A stretch of 34,860 nt of DNA, from contig JANSXF010000047.1 of NCBI GenBank assembly GCA_024743095.1, positions 1 to 34,860 of the forward strand. The letters run 5' to 3'. The notes under the pieces are model-generated. The model worked only from the letters and a program-made list of their open reading frames with translations. It was not told the DNA's origin and made no database searches. The stretch is from Flavobacteriaceae bacterium. Lineage in GTDB: Bacteria > Bacteroidota > Bacteroidia > Flavobacteriales > Flavobacteriaceae. Shown here piece by piece: positions 1-7,888 of the stretch (position 1 is the first letter of the stretch; every line of letters starts with the position of its first letter). A program made the position numbers and the translations under genes.

Positions 1-646
1 CACCAACAATTTGGATTTCGATATGGCGCGGCTCCTCGATCAATTTTTCCATGTACATGCCTCCGTTTCCAAAAGCGGCGGTCGCCTCGGTCACGGCACT
101 ATTGAAGTTTTTCTCCATTTGGTCTTCGGACCAGATGGCCCGCATTCCCTTTCCACCACCACCGGCGGTAGCTTTGATCATGACGGGATAACCCATTTTT
201 TTGGCTTCCTTTTTTGCATGATCAACATCCTTAAGAAGACCTTGGGAACCAGGAACGGTGGGTACACCAGCCTTTCTCATGGTTTCCTTTGCGGTAGCCT
301 TGTCCCCCATTTTATCAATCTGATCACCGGAGGCGCCAATGAATTTGATATCGTGCTCGGCACATATTTTGGAGAATTTGGAGTTTTCGGATAAAAATCC
401 GTATCCAGGGTGAATGGCATCGGCGTTGGTGATTTCCGCTGCCGCTATAATATTTGGAATCTTCAGATAAGATTCACTGCTGGGTGCGGGGCCTATACAA
501 ACGGCTTCGTCGGCAAAACGTACATGAAGGCTTTCCTCATCGGCCTTGGAGTAAACGGCCACCGTTTTAATGCCCATTTCCTTGCAGGTCCTTATGATCC
601 GCAAGGCAATTTCGCCCCTATTTGCAATCAATACTTTTTTAAACAT
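1..646 (-). CDS. accC: Biotin carboxylase subunit of acetyl-CoA carboxylase, 5' part only
   Basis: This is the biotin carboxylase that carboxylates the biotin on AccB using ATP and bicarbonate, the first step of malonyl-CoA formation in the cytoplasm. The 215 visible residues begin [17 protein letters not shown], the family's N-terminus. They continue through the [10 protein letters not shown] segment (about 79-88) and the glycine-rich ATP-grasp loop AGGGGKGMR (161-169). The family is about 450 residues long, so roughly the C-terminal half lies beyond the left edge. The ATG at 646 was chosen because it gives the canonical N-terminus. It lies 87 bases downstream of accB on the same strand, the usual accB-accC order. 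Identity is secure; completeness cannot be judged here. Confidence 0.95.
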   Translation of the reverse strand, partial: MFKKVLIANRGEIALRIIRTCKEMGIKTVAVYSKADEESLHVRFADEAVCIGPAPSSESYLKIPNIIAAAEITNADAIHPGYGFLSENSKFSKICAEHDIKFIGASGDQIDKMGDKATAKETMRKAGVPTVPGSQGLLKDVDHAKKEAKKMGYPVMIKATAGGGGKGMRAIWSEDQMEKNFNSAVTEATAAFGNGGMYMEKLIEEPRHIEIQIVG

Positions 647-733
647 AGAACACAATCTTAAATTAGGAATTCTAAATCTTAAATGGTTCAGGGCGATGCT
701 ATTGATGGCCCAGAATCTATCATTTAAAATTCA

Positions 734-1228
734 CTACGACGGGTCTACCAAGAACAATGGTTGGTCAAACTCAACGGGAGAGGAATCGTCAACCAAAATC
801 TTTACAATCTTACCTGAAACTTCCGATTCGATATCGTTGAAAAGTTTCATTGCCTCGATCACACAAAGAACATCCCCTTTGCTGATGGAGGTCCCAACCT
901 CGACAAATGCTGGTTTATCAGGCGAAGGCTTTCTATAAAAAGTTCCTATGATAGGAGATTTTATGGTAATATATTTTGAGTCATCATCCGCTTTTTTCGG
1001 TTCGGACGGTGCTGGCGCCGCGGCTTCTTGGGTTGCTGGAGCTTGGGCGGCCGGAGCTGCTGCTGTTTGGGGCACAGGAATCTGTTGAACAATTGTGGTC
1101 TCTGGTGAACCTGAGCCGGCACTTCCCGTTCGAATGGTGATCTTGATATCCTCCATCTCCAGCTTCACCTCGCTGGCACCGGATTTGGCGACAAACTTGA
1201 TTAAACTTTGAATTTCCTTAATGTCCAT
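734..1228 (-). CDS. accB: Biotin carboxyl carrier protein of acetyl-CoA carboxylase
   Basis: This 164-residue protein carries the biotin that shuttles the carboxyl group between AccC and the carboxyltransferase. The N-terminus ([13 protein letters not shown]) is the typical AccB leader domain. It is followed by an Ala/Pro-rich flexible linker (about 52-80) and a C-terminal biotinyl domain (about 84-164). The biotinylation motif EAMK is at 125-128, so Lys128 should be the modified residue. Length and domain order are normal. It lies 25 bases downstream of fabH and upstream of accC on the minus strand, so the three genes probably share a transcript. Nothing looks broken. Confidence 0.96.
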   Translation of the reverse strand: MDIKEIQSLIKFVAKSGASEVKLEMEDIKITIRTGSAGSGSPETTIVQQIPVPQTAAAPAAQAPATQEAAAPAPSEPKKADDDSKYITIKSPIIGTFYRKPSPDKPAFVEVGTSISKGDVLCVIEAMKLFNDIESEVSGKIVKILVDDSSPVEFDQPLFLVDPS

Positions 1229-1253
1229 GGAATATAATTTGTTAGTTGCGTGA

Positions 1254-2249
1254 TTATGAGTTATAGGCCCATTTTAAATAAATGGAACCCCATGTGAAAC
1301 CACCTCCAAAGGCGGCAAAAATTATGTTATCTCCTTTTTTTAACTGCTTTTCGAAGTCGTACAACAACAAGGGCAGTGTTGCAGAGGTTGTATTTCCGTA
1401 ACGGTCGATATTGATCAATACCTTATCTGCCTCCACGCCCATTCGATTGGCTGTGGCATCGATGATACGTTTATTGGCCTGATGTGGGGCCAACCACTGC
1501 ACATCGTCTTTCGTCAGGTTGTTGCGCTCCATGATCAGTGCCGATACATCTGCCATATTGGATACCGCAAACTTAAAAACGGACTTACCGTCTTGGTAAA
1601 CATAGTGTTGTTTGTTCTTCACGGTTGCCTCGGAAGCGGGCAGGATGGATCCACCTGCATCGATCTTTAAGAATTGTCGGCCAATTCCATCGGAGCGAAG
1701 ATATTCGTCCTGGAGTCCCAATCCTTCTTCATTGGGTTCAAAAAGAACCGCACCGGCCCCATCCCCAAAAATAATACATGTGGTCCTATCGGTATAATCT
1801 ATTATGGACGACATCTTATCCGCCCCTATGACCAATACTTTTTTATACCTGCCGGATTCAATATAGCTGGCCGCGGTGGACATTCCGTACAAAAAACTGG
1901 AACACGCTGCCTGTAAGTCGTAGGCGAAAGCGTTTACCGCGCCAATTTCTGAAGCCACGTAGGCCGCAGTGGATGCAACAGGTAAATCGGGGGTTGCGGT
2001 GGCTACAAGTACAAAATCTATCTCGGAGGCTTCAATGCCTCTTTTTCGAAGCAGGTCCTCTGCGGCTTTGATGGCCATAAAAGATGTTCCTGCGTTCTCC
2101 TCTTTTAGAATTCTCCGTTCCTTGATTCCGGTTCTGGTAGTTATCCATTCATCGTTGGTATCTACCATGGTTTCCAACACTTTATTGGAAAGTACAAAAT
2201 CGGGAACATATCCTCCTACAGCTGTTATTGCTGCTGTTGTTTTCTTCAT
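1254..2249 (-). CDS. fabH: 3-oxoacyl-ACP synthase III (KASIII)
   Basis: FabH condenses an acyl-CoA primer with malonyl-ACP to start fatty-acid synthesis. The catalytic triad is visible when numbered from the ATG at 2249: Cys116 (in LQAACSSF), His256 (in APHQANKR) and Asn286 (in YGNTTSA). A longer frame opens with TTG at 2282, but I prefer the ATG at 2249. It gives the normal N-terminus ([18 protein letters not shown]), a length of 331 residues, and is preceded by a purine-rich AGAGAGG. It is followed by accB after 25 bases. A hairpin terminator separates it from rpmF upstream, so it may have its own promoter. Confidence 0.95.
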   Translation of the reverse strand: MKKTTAAITAVGGYVPDFVLSNKVLETMVDTNDEWITTRTGIKERRILKEENAGTSFMAIKAAEDLLRKRGIEASEIDFVLVATATPDLPVASTAAYVASEIGAVNAFAYDLQAACSSFLYGMSTAASYIESGRYKKVLVIGADKMSSIIDYTDRTTCIIFGDGAGAVLFEPNEEGLGLQDEYLRSDGIGRQFLKIDAGGSILPASEATVKNKQHYVYQDGKSVFKFAVSNMADVSALIMERNNLTKDDVQWLAPHQANKRIIDATANRMGVEADKVLINIDRYGNTTSATLPLLLYDFEKQLKKGDNIIFAAFGGGFTWGSIYLKWAYNS

Positions 2250-2331
2250 TTTTAGCCTCTCTTTATTGTCAAAAAGAATCAAATTTGACCCAAAAGCGGT
2301 GAAAATTAGTCATTTTATATGACTTTATGGG

Positions 2332-2339
2332 CAAAATTA
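2332..2339 (-). promoter_or_regulatory. Possible -7 element upstream of fabH
   Basis: Read on the minus strand this is TAATTTTG, which fits the Bacteroidota -7 consensus TAnnTTTG. It sits after the rpmF terminator and about 80 bases before the fabH ATG. I found no TTG box at the usual distance, so this is only a partial match. Confidence 0.35.
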
Positions 2340-2368
2340 ATCGTTTTTGGGTGTTAACGTGGGCCCAT

Positions 2369-2401
2369 AAAAAAACTCCCGATACGAATTGAACGGGAGT
2401 T
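2369..2401 (-). terminator. Intrinsic terminator between rpmF and fabH
   Basis: On the minus strand AACTCCCG and CGGGAGTT pair as an 8-bp stem (2394-2401 with 2374-2381) around a 12-base loop. A run of seven T follows directly, partly shared with the stem. It lies 23 bases after the rpmF stop and would separate yceD-rpmF from fabH-accB-accC, either fully or as an attenuator. Confidence 0.8.
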
Positions 2402-2424
2402 GCTTTATTTTAAGGTGTTTGCGG

Positions 2425-2625
2425 TTAGGCCGCTGTTTCCTCTTCTGTTTTGTCGATCAAAATCTGACCTCTGTAGTACAATTTGCCTTCGTGCCAGTGA
2501 GCTCTGTGGAACAAGTGCATTTCACCTGTTGTTGAGTCCTTGGCAATTGTTGGCGCAACTGCTTTGTAGTGGGTTCTTCTTTTGTCCCTTCTGGTTTTTG
2601 ATATTTTTCTTTTAGGATGTGCCAT
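2425..2625 (-). CDS. rpmF: 50S ribosomal protein L32
   Basis: This small basic protein of the large ribosomal subunit has 66 residues. It starts [19 protein letters not shown], the L32 signature, followed by the hydrophobic core and an acidic tail rich in Glu. It contains no cysteine, so it is the zinc-free form rather than the CxxC zinc-ribbon form seen in some bacteria. It follows the DUF177 gene by 7 bases, the widespread yceD-rpmF pair. A strong terminator follows. Confidence 0.96.
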   Translation of the reverse strand: MAHPKRKISKTRRDKRRTHYKAVAPTIAKDSTTGEMHLFHRAHWHEGKLYYRGQILIDKTEEETAA

Positions 2626-2632
2626 TATAAAC

Positions 2633-3166
2633 CTATTTATCCGTTAGTAACTTTTTTAAATCGTCCCACCTGGGGTCTGTTTCTTCTGATGGTTTTGTAT
2701 TCTCTTTTGGCTGCAGCTCTTCGAGCTTGTCCAAGATTTCGGATTGCAATGTGCCATCTTCCACTCCGGGATGAACCCTTTTTTGAGGAACGGCCAGCAC
2801 CAACATTTCGTATATGTACTGTGCAATATTGAATTGGTGCTCCCCATGTGGAATGATAAGGATCTCATCATCCTCATCATTGTACTCTTCGCCAAACTTG
2901 ACGACTAGTTTCAAATCGGAATCAATAGGCTGGTCAAATGGTTCGCCCGTTAGATCACAATCCACGTTTATGGTTCCCTCCGCTTCGATCTGAAGTTCCA
3001 TCATCGTGCTCATTTTATCCAAAATGGCATCGATTTTGACGGAAGCTCCGTTAAATTCTTGGTAGTCAAAAGATTCAAAGAACGCATCATCAATTTCGTA
3101 CACAAAGTTATGTTTTCCCAACTTCAGACCTGAAAAAGGGATATTGAACTCTTTCAGCTTCATCAT
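2633..3166 (-). CDS. DUF177 / YceD-family protein, partner of L32
   Basis: YceD-family proteins are encoded next to rpmF in most bacteria and have been linked to 23S rRNA accumulation; the biochemistry is not settled. The conserved core is visible as the segment [16 protein letters not shown], followed by an acidic stretch and [18 protein letters not shown]. The frame is open further upstream to 3253, but residues before the tandem ATGs at 3166 and 3163 look non-coding and overlie a promoter. I therefore start at 3166, giving 177 residues, typical for the family. The C-terminus ([11 protein letters not shown]) is also family-like. It is co-transcribed with rpmF, 7 bases away. Confidence 0.88.
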   Translation of the reverse strand: MMKLKEFNIPFSGLKLGKHNFVYEIDDAFFESFDYQEFNGASVKIDAILDKMSTMMELQIEAEGTINVDCDLTGEPFDQPIDSDLKLVVKFGEEYNDEDDEILIIPHGEHQFNIAQYIYEMLVLAVPQKRVHPGVEDGTLQSEILDKLEELQPKENTKPSEETDPRWDDLKKLLTDK

Positions 3167-3208
3167 TTCTACACTTAAGGTTTGTGTACCAGCCTTTAAA
3201 GGCGGGTG

Positions 3209-3238
3209 CAAAGATACTACTAATTTACAAAACTGCAA
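3209..3238 (-). promoter_or_regulatory. Promoter for yceD-rpmF (TTG-N19-TATCTTTG)
   Basis: On the minus strand a TTG (3238-3236) is followed after exactly 19 bases by TATCTTTG (3216-3209). This matches the Bacteroidota -33/-7 consensus fully. The predicted start near 3202 leaves a leader of about 36 bases to the ATG at 3166, and supports that start over the longer open frame. The asd promoter has the same architecture. Confidence 0.75.
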
Positions 3239-3276
3239 TTCTTGCCACAACAAATATCCAAAATGAATGTAACTTT

Positions 3277-4329
3277 TTACCCTCCGCGCTTGATTTTCTG
3301 CTTTTTTAGAGGGTTTTCGGTCAGCTCTTGGTATTCAGTTCGGTGCCTAAACACCTCAAGGGCAGTGAAAACTGCTTCTTTGAACGAACTGTCATCTGCT
3401 TTTCCCTTGCCCGCGATTTCGTAGGCGGTGCCATGATCGGGAGAAGTCCTTACCTTGTCCAAGCCTGCGGTGTAATTGACCCCTTTTCCAAAAGACAGCG
3501 TTTTAAATGGAATCAACCCCTGATCGTGGTACGCGGCCAATATGGCGTCGAAGTTCTTATGGTTGTCCGAACCAAAAAAGCTGTCGGCCGAATAGGGGCC
3601 GTACACCAATGTTCCCTTGTTGAACAGTTCTTTAATGGTCGGTTTCAAAATCTTATCGTCCTCTTCTCCAATGGTTCCGTTGTCCCCGCTGTGCGGATTA
3701 ATGCCCAAGAGGGCAATTTTTGGTTTACGGATGCCAAAATCCATTTTTAGGGATTCCTCCATGGTGGCGACTTTGTTGCGGATAAGGTTTGGGGTGATGG
3801 CCTTGGCCACATCCTTTACGGCGATGTGATCGGTTAGCAGACCAACACGAAGCTCGTTGGTCACCATAAACATAAGGCTTTCGCCCTTCAGCTCTTGGGC
3901 CAAAAAATCGGTGTGCCCGGGAAACTTAAAATCCTCGGACTGTATATTGTTTTTGTTGATGGGTGCCGTCACCAGCACATCAATCTTATTTTCTTTCAGG
4001 GCGTTTACCGCGGCCCTTAATGATTTGATGGCAAATTCACCCGCTTGCTTTGTCGCCTGCCCATATTCCAAGTTGGGAGCTTCCTTGCTGATATTTACAA
4101 TATTGACTTTCCCCTCCAGGGCTTGCTCGGCATCCCGGACACCATTGAACTTGATATCCAGCCCAAAATCTTTGATCTGTTGTGAAACAATCTTGTTGGA
4201 TGCAAATAGTATTGGTGTGCAAAAGTCCAACATTCTTGCATCTTCAAATGTTTTGAGCGCTACCTCGCACCCAATGCCGTTAATATCCCCTATGGAGATC
4301 CCCAATCGTATTTTTTGATTTTCCTTCAT
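3277..4329 (-). CDS. pdxA: 4-hydroxythreonine-4-phosphate dehydrogenase
   Basis: PdxA oxidises 4-phosphohydroxy-L-threonine in the DXP-dependent route to pyridoxal phosphate, using NAD(P) and a divalent metal. The 350-residue length fits the family. The three metal-ligand histidines are recognisable: His168 (LTDHIAVKD), His213 (GINPHSGDNG) and His268 (AAYHDQGLIPFK), each within a conserved family block. The N-terminus RLGISIGDINGIGCE is also typical. The ATG at 4329 is divergent from ribE with a 58-base gap. The gene precedes yceD on the same strand, but yceD has its own promoter between them. No defects seen. Confidence 0.95.
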   Translation of the reverse strand: MKENQKIRLGISIGDINGIGCEVALKTFEDARMLDFCTPILFASNKIVSQQIKDFGLDIKFNGVRDAEQALEGKVNIVNISKEAPNLEYGQATKQAGEFAIKSLRAAVNALKENKIDVLVTAPINKNNIQSEDFKFPGHTDFLAQELKGESLMFMVTNELRVGLLTDHIAVKDVAKAITPNLIRNKVATMEESLKMDFGIRKPKIALLGINPHSGDNGTIGEEDDKILKPTIKELFNKGTLVYGPYSADSFFGSDNHKNFDAILAAYHDQGLIPFKTLSFGKGVNYTAGLDKVRTSPDHGTAYEIAGKGKADDSSFKEAVFTALEVFRHRTEYQELTENPLKKQKIKRGG

Positions 4330-4349
4330 AAAATGAATGCCGTTATGGC

Positions 4350-4357
4350 TACTTTTG
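4350..4357 (+). promoter_or_regulatory. -7 element for ribE
   Basis: TACTTTTG matches the Bacteroidota -7 consensus TAnnTTTG and lies 30 bases before the ribE ATG. I see no good TTG at the expected upstream distance. Confidence 0.5.
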
Positions 4358-4362
4358 CATTA

Positions 4363-4370
4363 CAAAACTA
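4363..4370 (-). promoter_or_regulatory. -7 element for pdxA
   Basis: Read on the minus strand this is TAGTTTTG, matching TAnnTTTG. It lies 33 bases before the pdxA ATG and five bases from the oppositely oriented ribE element. Two polymerases would therefore compete for the same DNA. No clear -33 TTG is seen. Confidence 0.45.
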
Positions 4371-4387
4371 GTCAATTAATAAGACAC

Positions 4388-4978
4388 ATGTTCACAGGGA
4401 TCATAGAGACTTTGGGGAAAGTTGAAAAGCTTGAAAAAGAGGGCGGAAATCTTCACATTACCGTATCCTCTACAATTACATCCGAATTAAAAATAGACCA
4501 GAGTGTTTCGCACAACGGGGTATGCCTTACCGTGGTTTCCATTGATGCCGATCAGTATACCGTGACTGCCATTGAAGAAACCTTGGGCAAGACCAATTTG
4601 GGTGAATTAAAAGTTGGTGAAGTGGTCAATCTGGAGCGGGCCATGTTGCTCGGCGCGCGTTTGGACGGACATATTGTTCAAGGGCACGTGGATCAAACCG
4701 CAACTTGTAAATCCATTGAGGAGAAGGACGGAAGTTGGGTCTATACCTTTATATACGACCCTAAGCTGAATAATGTGACGATCGAAAAAGGTTCCATCAC
4801 GGTAGATGGTGTTAGCTTAACTGTTGTGGATTCCAAAAAGGATAGTTTTAGCGTTGCGATAATTCCTTACACCCACGGGCACACACGTTTCCATACCTAT
4901 ACAGTAGGCGACACCATTAACCTGGAGTTCGATGTGGTCGGAAAATATGTCTCCAGGTTATTGGAGTTGCGAGGGTGA
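4388..4978 (+). CDS. ribE: Riboflavin synthase alpha chain
   Basis: This enzyme dismutates two 6,7-dimethyl-8-ribityllumazine molecules to riboflavin plus the pyrimidine precursor. The protein has 196 residues and two tandem lumazine-binding repeats. The first contains SHNGVCLTVV (41-50), the second GSITVDGVSLTVV (about 135-147). MFTGIIETLG at the N-terminus is the family hallmark, which fixes the start at the ATG at 4388 although the frame opens earlier. It diverges from pdxA and converges tail to tail with the sodium symporter gene four bases away. I see no FMN riboswitch in the short leader. Confidence 0.95.
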   Translation: MFTGIIETLGKVEKLEKEGGNLHITVSSTITSELKIDQSVSHNGVCLTVVSIDADQYTVTAIEETLGKTNLGELKVGEVVNLERAMLLGARLDGHIVQGHVDQTATCKSIEEKDGSWVYTFIYDPKLNNVTIEKGSITVDGVSLTVVDSKKDSFSVAIIPYTHGHTRFHTYTVGDTINLEFDVVGKYVSRLLELRG

Positions 4979-4982
4979 CCCG

Positions 4983-6791
4983 TTAGAACACATTCCTCAT
5001 TCCTTGCCATACCTTTAATAATACAAAAGCGGAAAGGGCTACCACAATAGTGAGAATGATGGCCAGTTGATATTCCCCATAAATCCAATATCCTGTGGCA
5101 AACATAATGGAGTAGATCAATACAACACCGGATAACATAGCTTTAATTCCTGATGGTACGCTCCACTTTTCGTTGGTCTTGACTATTTCCACGTTGTCCC
5201 CTTTGGCCTGATCTACAACTTTGGCCCAGCCCGGACCTCCCGGTTGAATTTTTATATAGAAGCTCCTAAGCACCTCTTTACTTTCCGGTTGGGTAACAAA
5301 TGTGGCCGTTAACCAAATAATCGAAGTCACTATCATTATAAATGGTAAGTCTGCCCATTCAGGGAAAACGCCTGTCTCAGGGGCAAACAAATACCCTCTC
5401 AAAGGAGTTGTCTCCAATAGAACCGCTAGGATACCTGAAGAAAACATGGCCGTAATTTCGCTCCATGCATTGATTCGCCACCAGAACCACCGTAGTATGA
5501 AAATCAGCCCTGTTCCCGCTCCAAAGGACAAAAGCAAGTTGAACACCCCCATGGCATCCTGTAGGGCCAACGCCAAAAATGCGCTCAGGACCATTAACAA
5601 TACAGTGGAAATCCGTCCCACGTTTACCATTTGTTTTTCTGTGGCCTGCGGATTTATCTGTTGCTTATAGAAATCATATACTATGTATGACGAACCCCAG
5701 TTCAACTGTGTCGAAATTGTGGACATATAGGCCGCCACCAGAGAGGCTAAAACCACACCTAAAAGACCTGTGGGCAACTTTGTCATCATGGCGGAATAGG
5801 CCAGGTCATGTCCCAATTTATCCTCCGTTACATTGGGAAAGGCTTCATGTATGCTCGCTATGTCCGGGTACACCACCAAAGATGCCAAAGCGACCAGGAT
5901 CCAGGGCCAAGGCCTTAGCGCATAGTGCATAATATTAAAGAAGAAGGTGGCTCCAATGGCATGGTTTTCATTTTTAGCCGCCAACATTCGTTGTGCGATA
6001 TAGCCACCGCCACCAGGTTCCCCGCCAGGGTACCACGAACTCCACCATTGCACGGCCAAGGGTATGATAAGGGCCGTGATCAAGGCTTTTTTATCACTGA
6101 AATCGGGAAGTATGCTCAGTTTATCTTTTACGTTTTCATTCTCCAGAACAGCTTGCAATCCACCGACCTCAGGCAAATTAACCAGATAGTATGCAGCACC
6201 GATTGCACCGGCCATGGCCATAAAAAACAGAAAAAAATCACTATAAACAACGCCCTTAAATCCGCCAAGAGCACTGAAGACCACAGTGATAAGGCCCGCG
6301 CTTACCACGGTTACCCAAGGGTCCAGCCCCAACATGACACCACCTATCTTTATAGCGGCCAGAGTGACGGAGGCCATGGTGATCACATTGAACAACACCC
6401 CAAGATAAATGGCCCTGAACTTTCTTAAAAAGCTTGCTGCCTTTCCCCCGTACCTTAATTCATAAAATTCCAGATCCGTTTTTACATTGGACTTTCTCCA
6501 AAGTTTGGCATATACAAAAACGGTCAACATACCCGTCAATAGAAAGCACCACCATCCCCAGTTTCCGGAAACTCCATTGGAACGGACCAAATCGGTCACC
6601 AAGTTGGGCGTATCGGTAGAAAAAGTGGTCGCGACCATGGACAATCCCAAAAGCCACCAGGGCATACTTCGACCGGATAAAAAGTATTCCGTTGAATTTT
6701 GTCCGGATTTTTTTGAAACATATATTCCAATGAAAAGGACCAGGGCAAAAAACCCAAAAATGATGATGTAATCTAAAAGCTCTAATTTCAT
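4983..6791 (-). CDS. Sodium:solute symporter family (SSS) transporter
   Basis: This 602-residue inner-membrane protein belongs to the SSS/SSF family (LeuT fold), which couples sodium entry to solute uptake. The N-terminal segment begins in the membrane (LDYIIIFGFFALVLFIGIYV), followed by the family-type STEYFLSGRSMPWW. A Ser/Thr-rich ATTFSTDTP stretch follows, as expected near a sodium site, and the GGFKGVVYSDFFLF block is also typical. Thirteen to fifteen hydrophobic segments are readable. It is longer than the roughly 500-residue average because of extra C-terminal helices and a hydrophilic loop. The substrate cannot be told. It is divergent from the TauE/SafE gene. Confidence 0.85.
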   Translation of the reverse strand: MKLELLDYIIIFGFFALVLFIGIYVSKKSGQNSTEYFLSGRSMPWWLLGLSMVATTFSTDTPNLVTDLVRSNGVSGNWGWWCFLLTGMLTVFVYAKLWRKSNVKTDLEFYELRYGGKAASFLRKFRAIYLGVLFNVITMASVTLAAIKIGGVMLGLDPWVTVVSAGLITVVFSALGGFKGVVYSDFFLFFMAMAGAIGAAYYLVNLPEVGGLQAVLENENVKDKLSILPDFSDKKALITALIIPLAVQWWSSWYPGGEPGGGGYIAQRMLAAKNENHAIGATFFFNIMHYALRPWPWILVALASLVVYPDIASIHEAFPNVTEDKLGHDLAYSAMMTKLPTGLLGVVLASLVAAYMSTISTQLNWGSSYIVYDFYKQQINPQATEKQMVNVGRISTVLLMVLSAFLALALQDAMGVFNLLLSFGAGTGLIFILRWFWWRINAWSEITAMFSSGILAVLLETTPLRGYLFAPETGVFPEWADLPFIMIVTSIIWLTATFVTQPESKEVLRSFYIKIQPGGPGWAKVVDQAKGDNVEIVKTNEKWSVPSGIKAMLSGVVLIYSIMFATGYWIYGEYQLAIILTIVVALSAFVLLKVWQGMRNVF

Positions 6792-6831
6792 TTGTTCAGT
6801 TTGGCTGGAGTTAAAGATAGTTTTTTTGGGT

Positions 6832-6839
6832 TACTTTTG
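6832..6839 (+). promoter_or_regulatory. -7 element for the TauE/SafE gene
   Basis: TACTTTTG fits TAnnTTTG and lies 21 bases before the ATG at 6861, consistent with a very short leader. It argues against the longer frame that starts upstream. No TTG lies at 17-23 bases. Confidence 0.45.
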
Positions 6840-6860
6840 TGGACCTACAAAAAAATCCTC

Positions 6861-7616
6861 ATGTTTCTTTCTACTTTCTCGGATATTTCTGTTGCCGCTT
6901 GGACCATGGCCGCCACTGCGGCTTTTTTAATGGGGGTCTCCAAAGCCGGGCTCAAGGGAATGTCCATTTTCAACGTGACCCTTATGGCCTTGGCCTTTGG
7001 CTCGAGGGCTTCCACGGGGCTTTTTATTCCACTTCTCATCGTTGGGGACATTTTTGCTGTGGTCTATTACAATCGACATGCCCAATGGAAATACATTTTT
7101 AAGTTTATTCCATGGATGATCCTTGGGATACTCATCGGGGTATTGGTCGGCAAGGACCTTCCCGAACGGGAATTTAAATGGGGAATGGTAATCGTTATAT
7201 TCATCAGTTTGGCAATGCTGATCTGGTGGGAGAGAAGAAAGTCCCAAACCGTGCCCACCCATTGGGTATTTTCCGGTTCCATGGGTGTTTTGGCAGGAAT
7301 CTGTACCATGATCGGAAATTTGGCCGGGGCATTCACCAATATTTTCTTTTTGGCGATGCGATTGCCCAAGAACGAATTTGTGGGCACGGCGGCCTGGTTG
7401 TTCTTTATTACCAATTTATTCAAACTTCCTTTCCATGTTTTTATTTGGAAAACGGTTACCGTGCAAAGTCTGTTGATTAATTTAAGATTGCTCCCTGCCA
7501 TTCTAGTTGGTTTGGTTTTGGGTGTTTTTTTGGTCAAGAAAATCAACGAAAGAAATTACAAGCGCTTTATTTTGATAGTCACCGCTATTGGCGCGGTAGC
7601 GATTCTCTTTAGATAA
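6861..7616 (+). CDS. TauE/SafE (TSUP) family membrane protein
   Basis: The 251-residue, highly hydrophobic protein has about eight predicted membrane segments. The N-terminal repeat FLMGVSKAGLKGMS and the later GVLAGICTMIGNLAG look like the two homologous TSUP repeats. Members of this family export sulfite, sulfoacetate or other organosulfur anions, but many have no known substrate. The frame is open back to a TTG at 6792. I prefer the ATG at 6861 because the preceding residues are not membrane-like and a -7 promoter element lies between. It stands alone between the sodium symporter and the SulP gene; sulfur transport is a guess from family and neighbours. Confidence 0.82.
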   Translation: MFLSTFSDISVAAWTMAATAAFLMGVSKAGLKGMSIFNVTLMALAFGSRASTGLFIPLLIVGDIFAVVYYNRHAQWKYIFKFIPWMILGILIGVLVGKDLPEREFKWGMVIVIFISLAMLIWWERRKSQTVPTHWVFSGSMGVLAGICTMIGNLAGAFTNIFFLAMRLPKNEFVGTAAWLFFITNLFKLPFHVFIWKTVTVQSLLINLRLLPAILVGLVLGVFLVKKINERNYKRFILIVTAIGAVAILFR

Positions 7617-7888
7617 CCTATATATTTTTCAACTATTTTGAAAGTCATTTTTGAACCGGGCGTAGTTTGAACCGGGCGTAATCTGTAGCGCTGCGATTGC
7701 CTTGGGCCCAAAGTTTTTAATGACATAAACAACCCAAGGGACAGGTAGGTTGCCAGGATATATTCTGATGTTCATTGGGGCAAAAAGGAATATGTTGAGG
7801 GTAAGATAAACATGATATCATCAAGATTTAGCTTCGAAATTTGTTATTTTCGGTAAAAATTAAACATATAACAGAACCTATTCCAATT
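7617..7888 (+). other. Intergenic region with short repeats and palindromes
   Basis: No gene is visible in these 272 bases. They contain a 15-base tandem repeat (see the repeat entry). A near-palindrome at about 7680-7698 reads AATC..AGCGCT..GATT. A TTGGGCCCAA palindrome follows shortly after, and ATGATATCAT occurs near 7811-7820. No clear TTG/TAnnTTTG promoter was found for the SulP gene that follows. Confidence 0.5.
7650..7680 (+). repeat. Two-copy tandem repeat, 16-base period
   Basis: TTTGAACCGGGCGTA occurs at 7650-7664 and again at 7666-7680, separated by a single G. The copies are identical over 15 bases. This may be a recent slippage duplication or a paired binding site. Confidence 0.85.

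Noticed and set aside
3167..3253. Longer N-terminus for the DUF177 protein.
   Set aside because: The region is occupied by a full-consensus promoter and the extra residues do not fit the family.
6792..6860. Extended TTG start for the TauE/SafE gene.
   Set aside because: The extra residues are not conserved-looking and a -7 promoter element lies inside, which favours the ATG at 6861.
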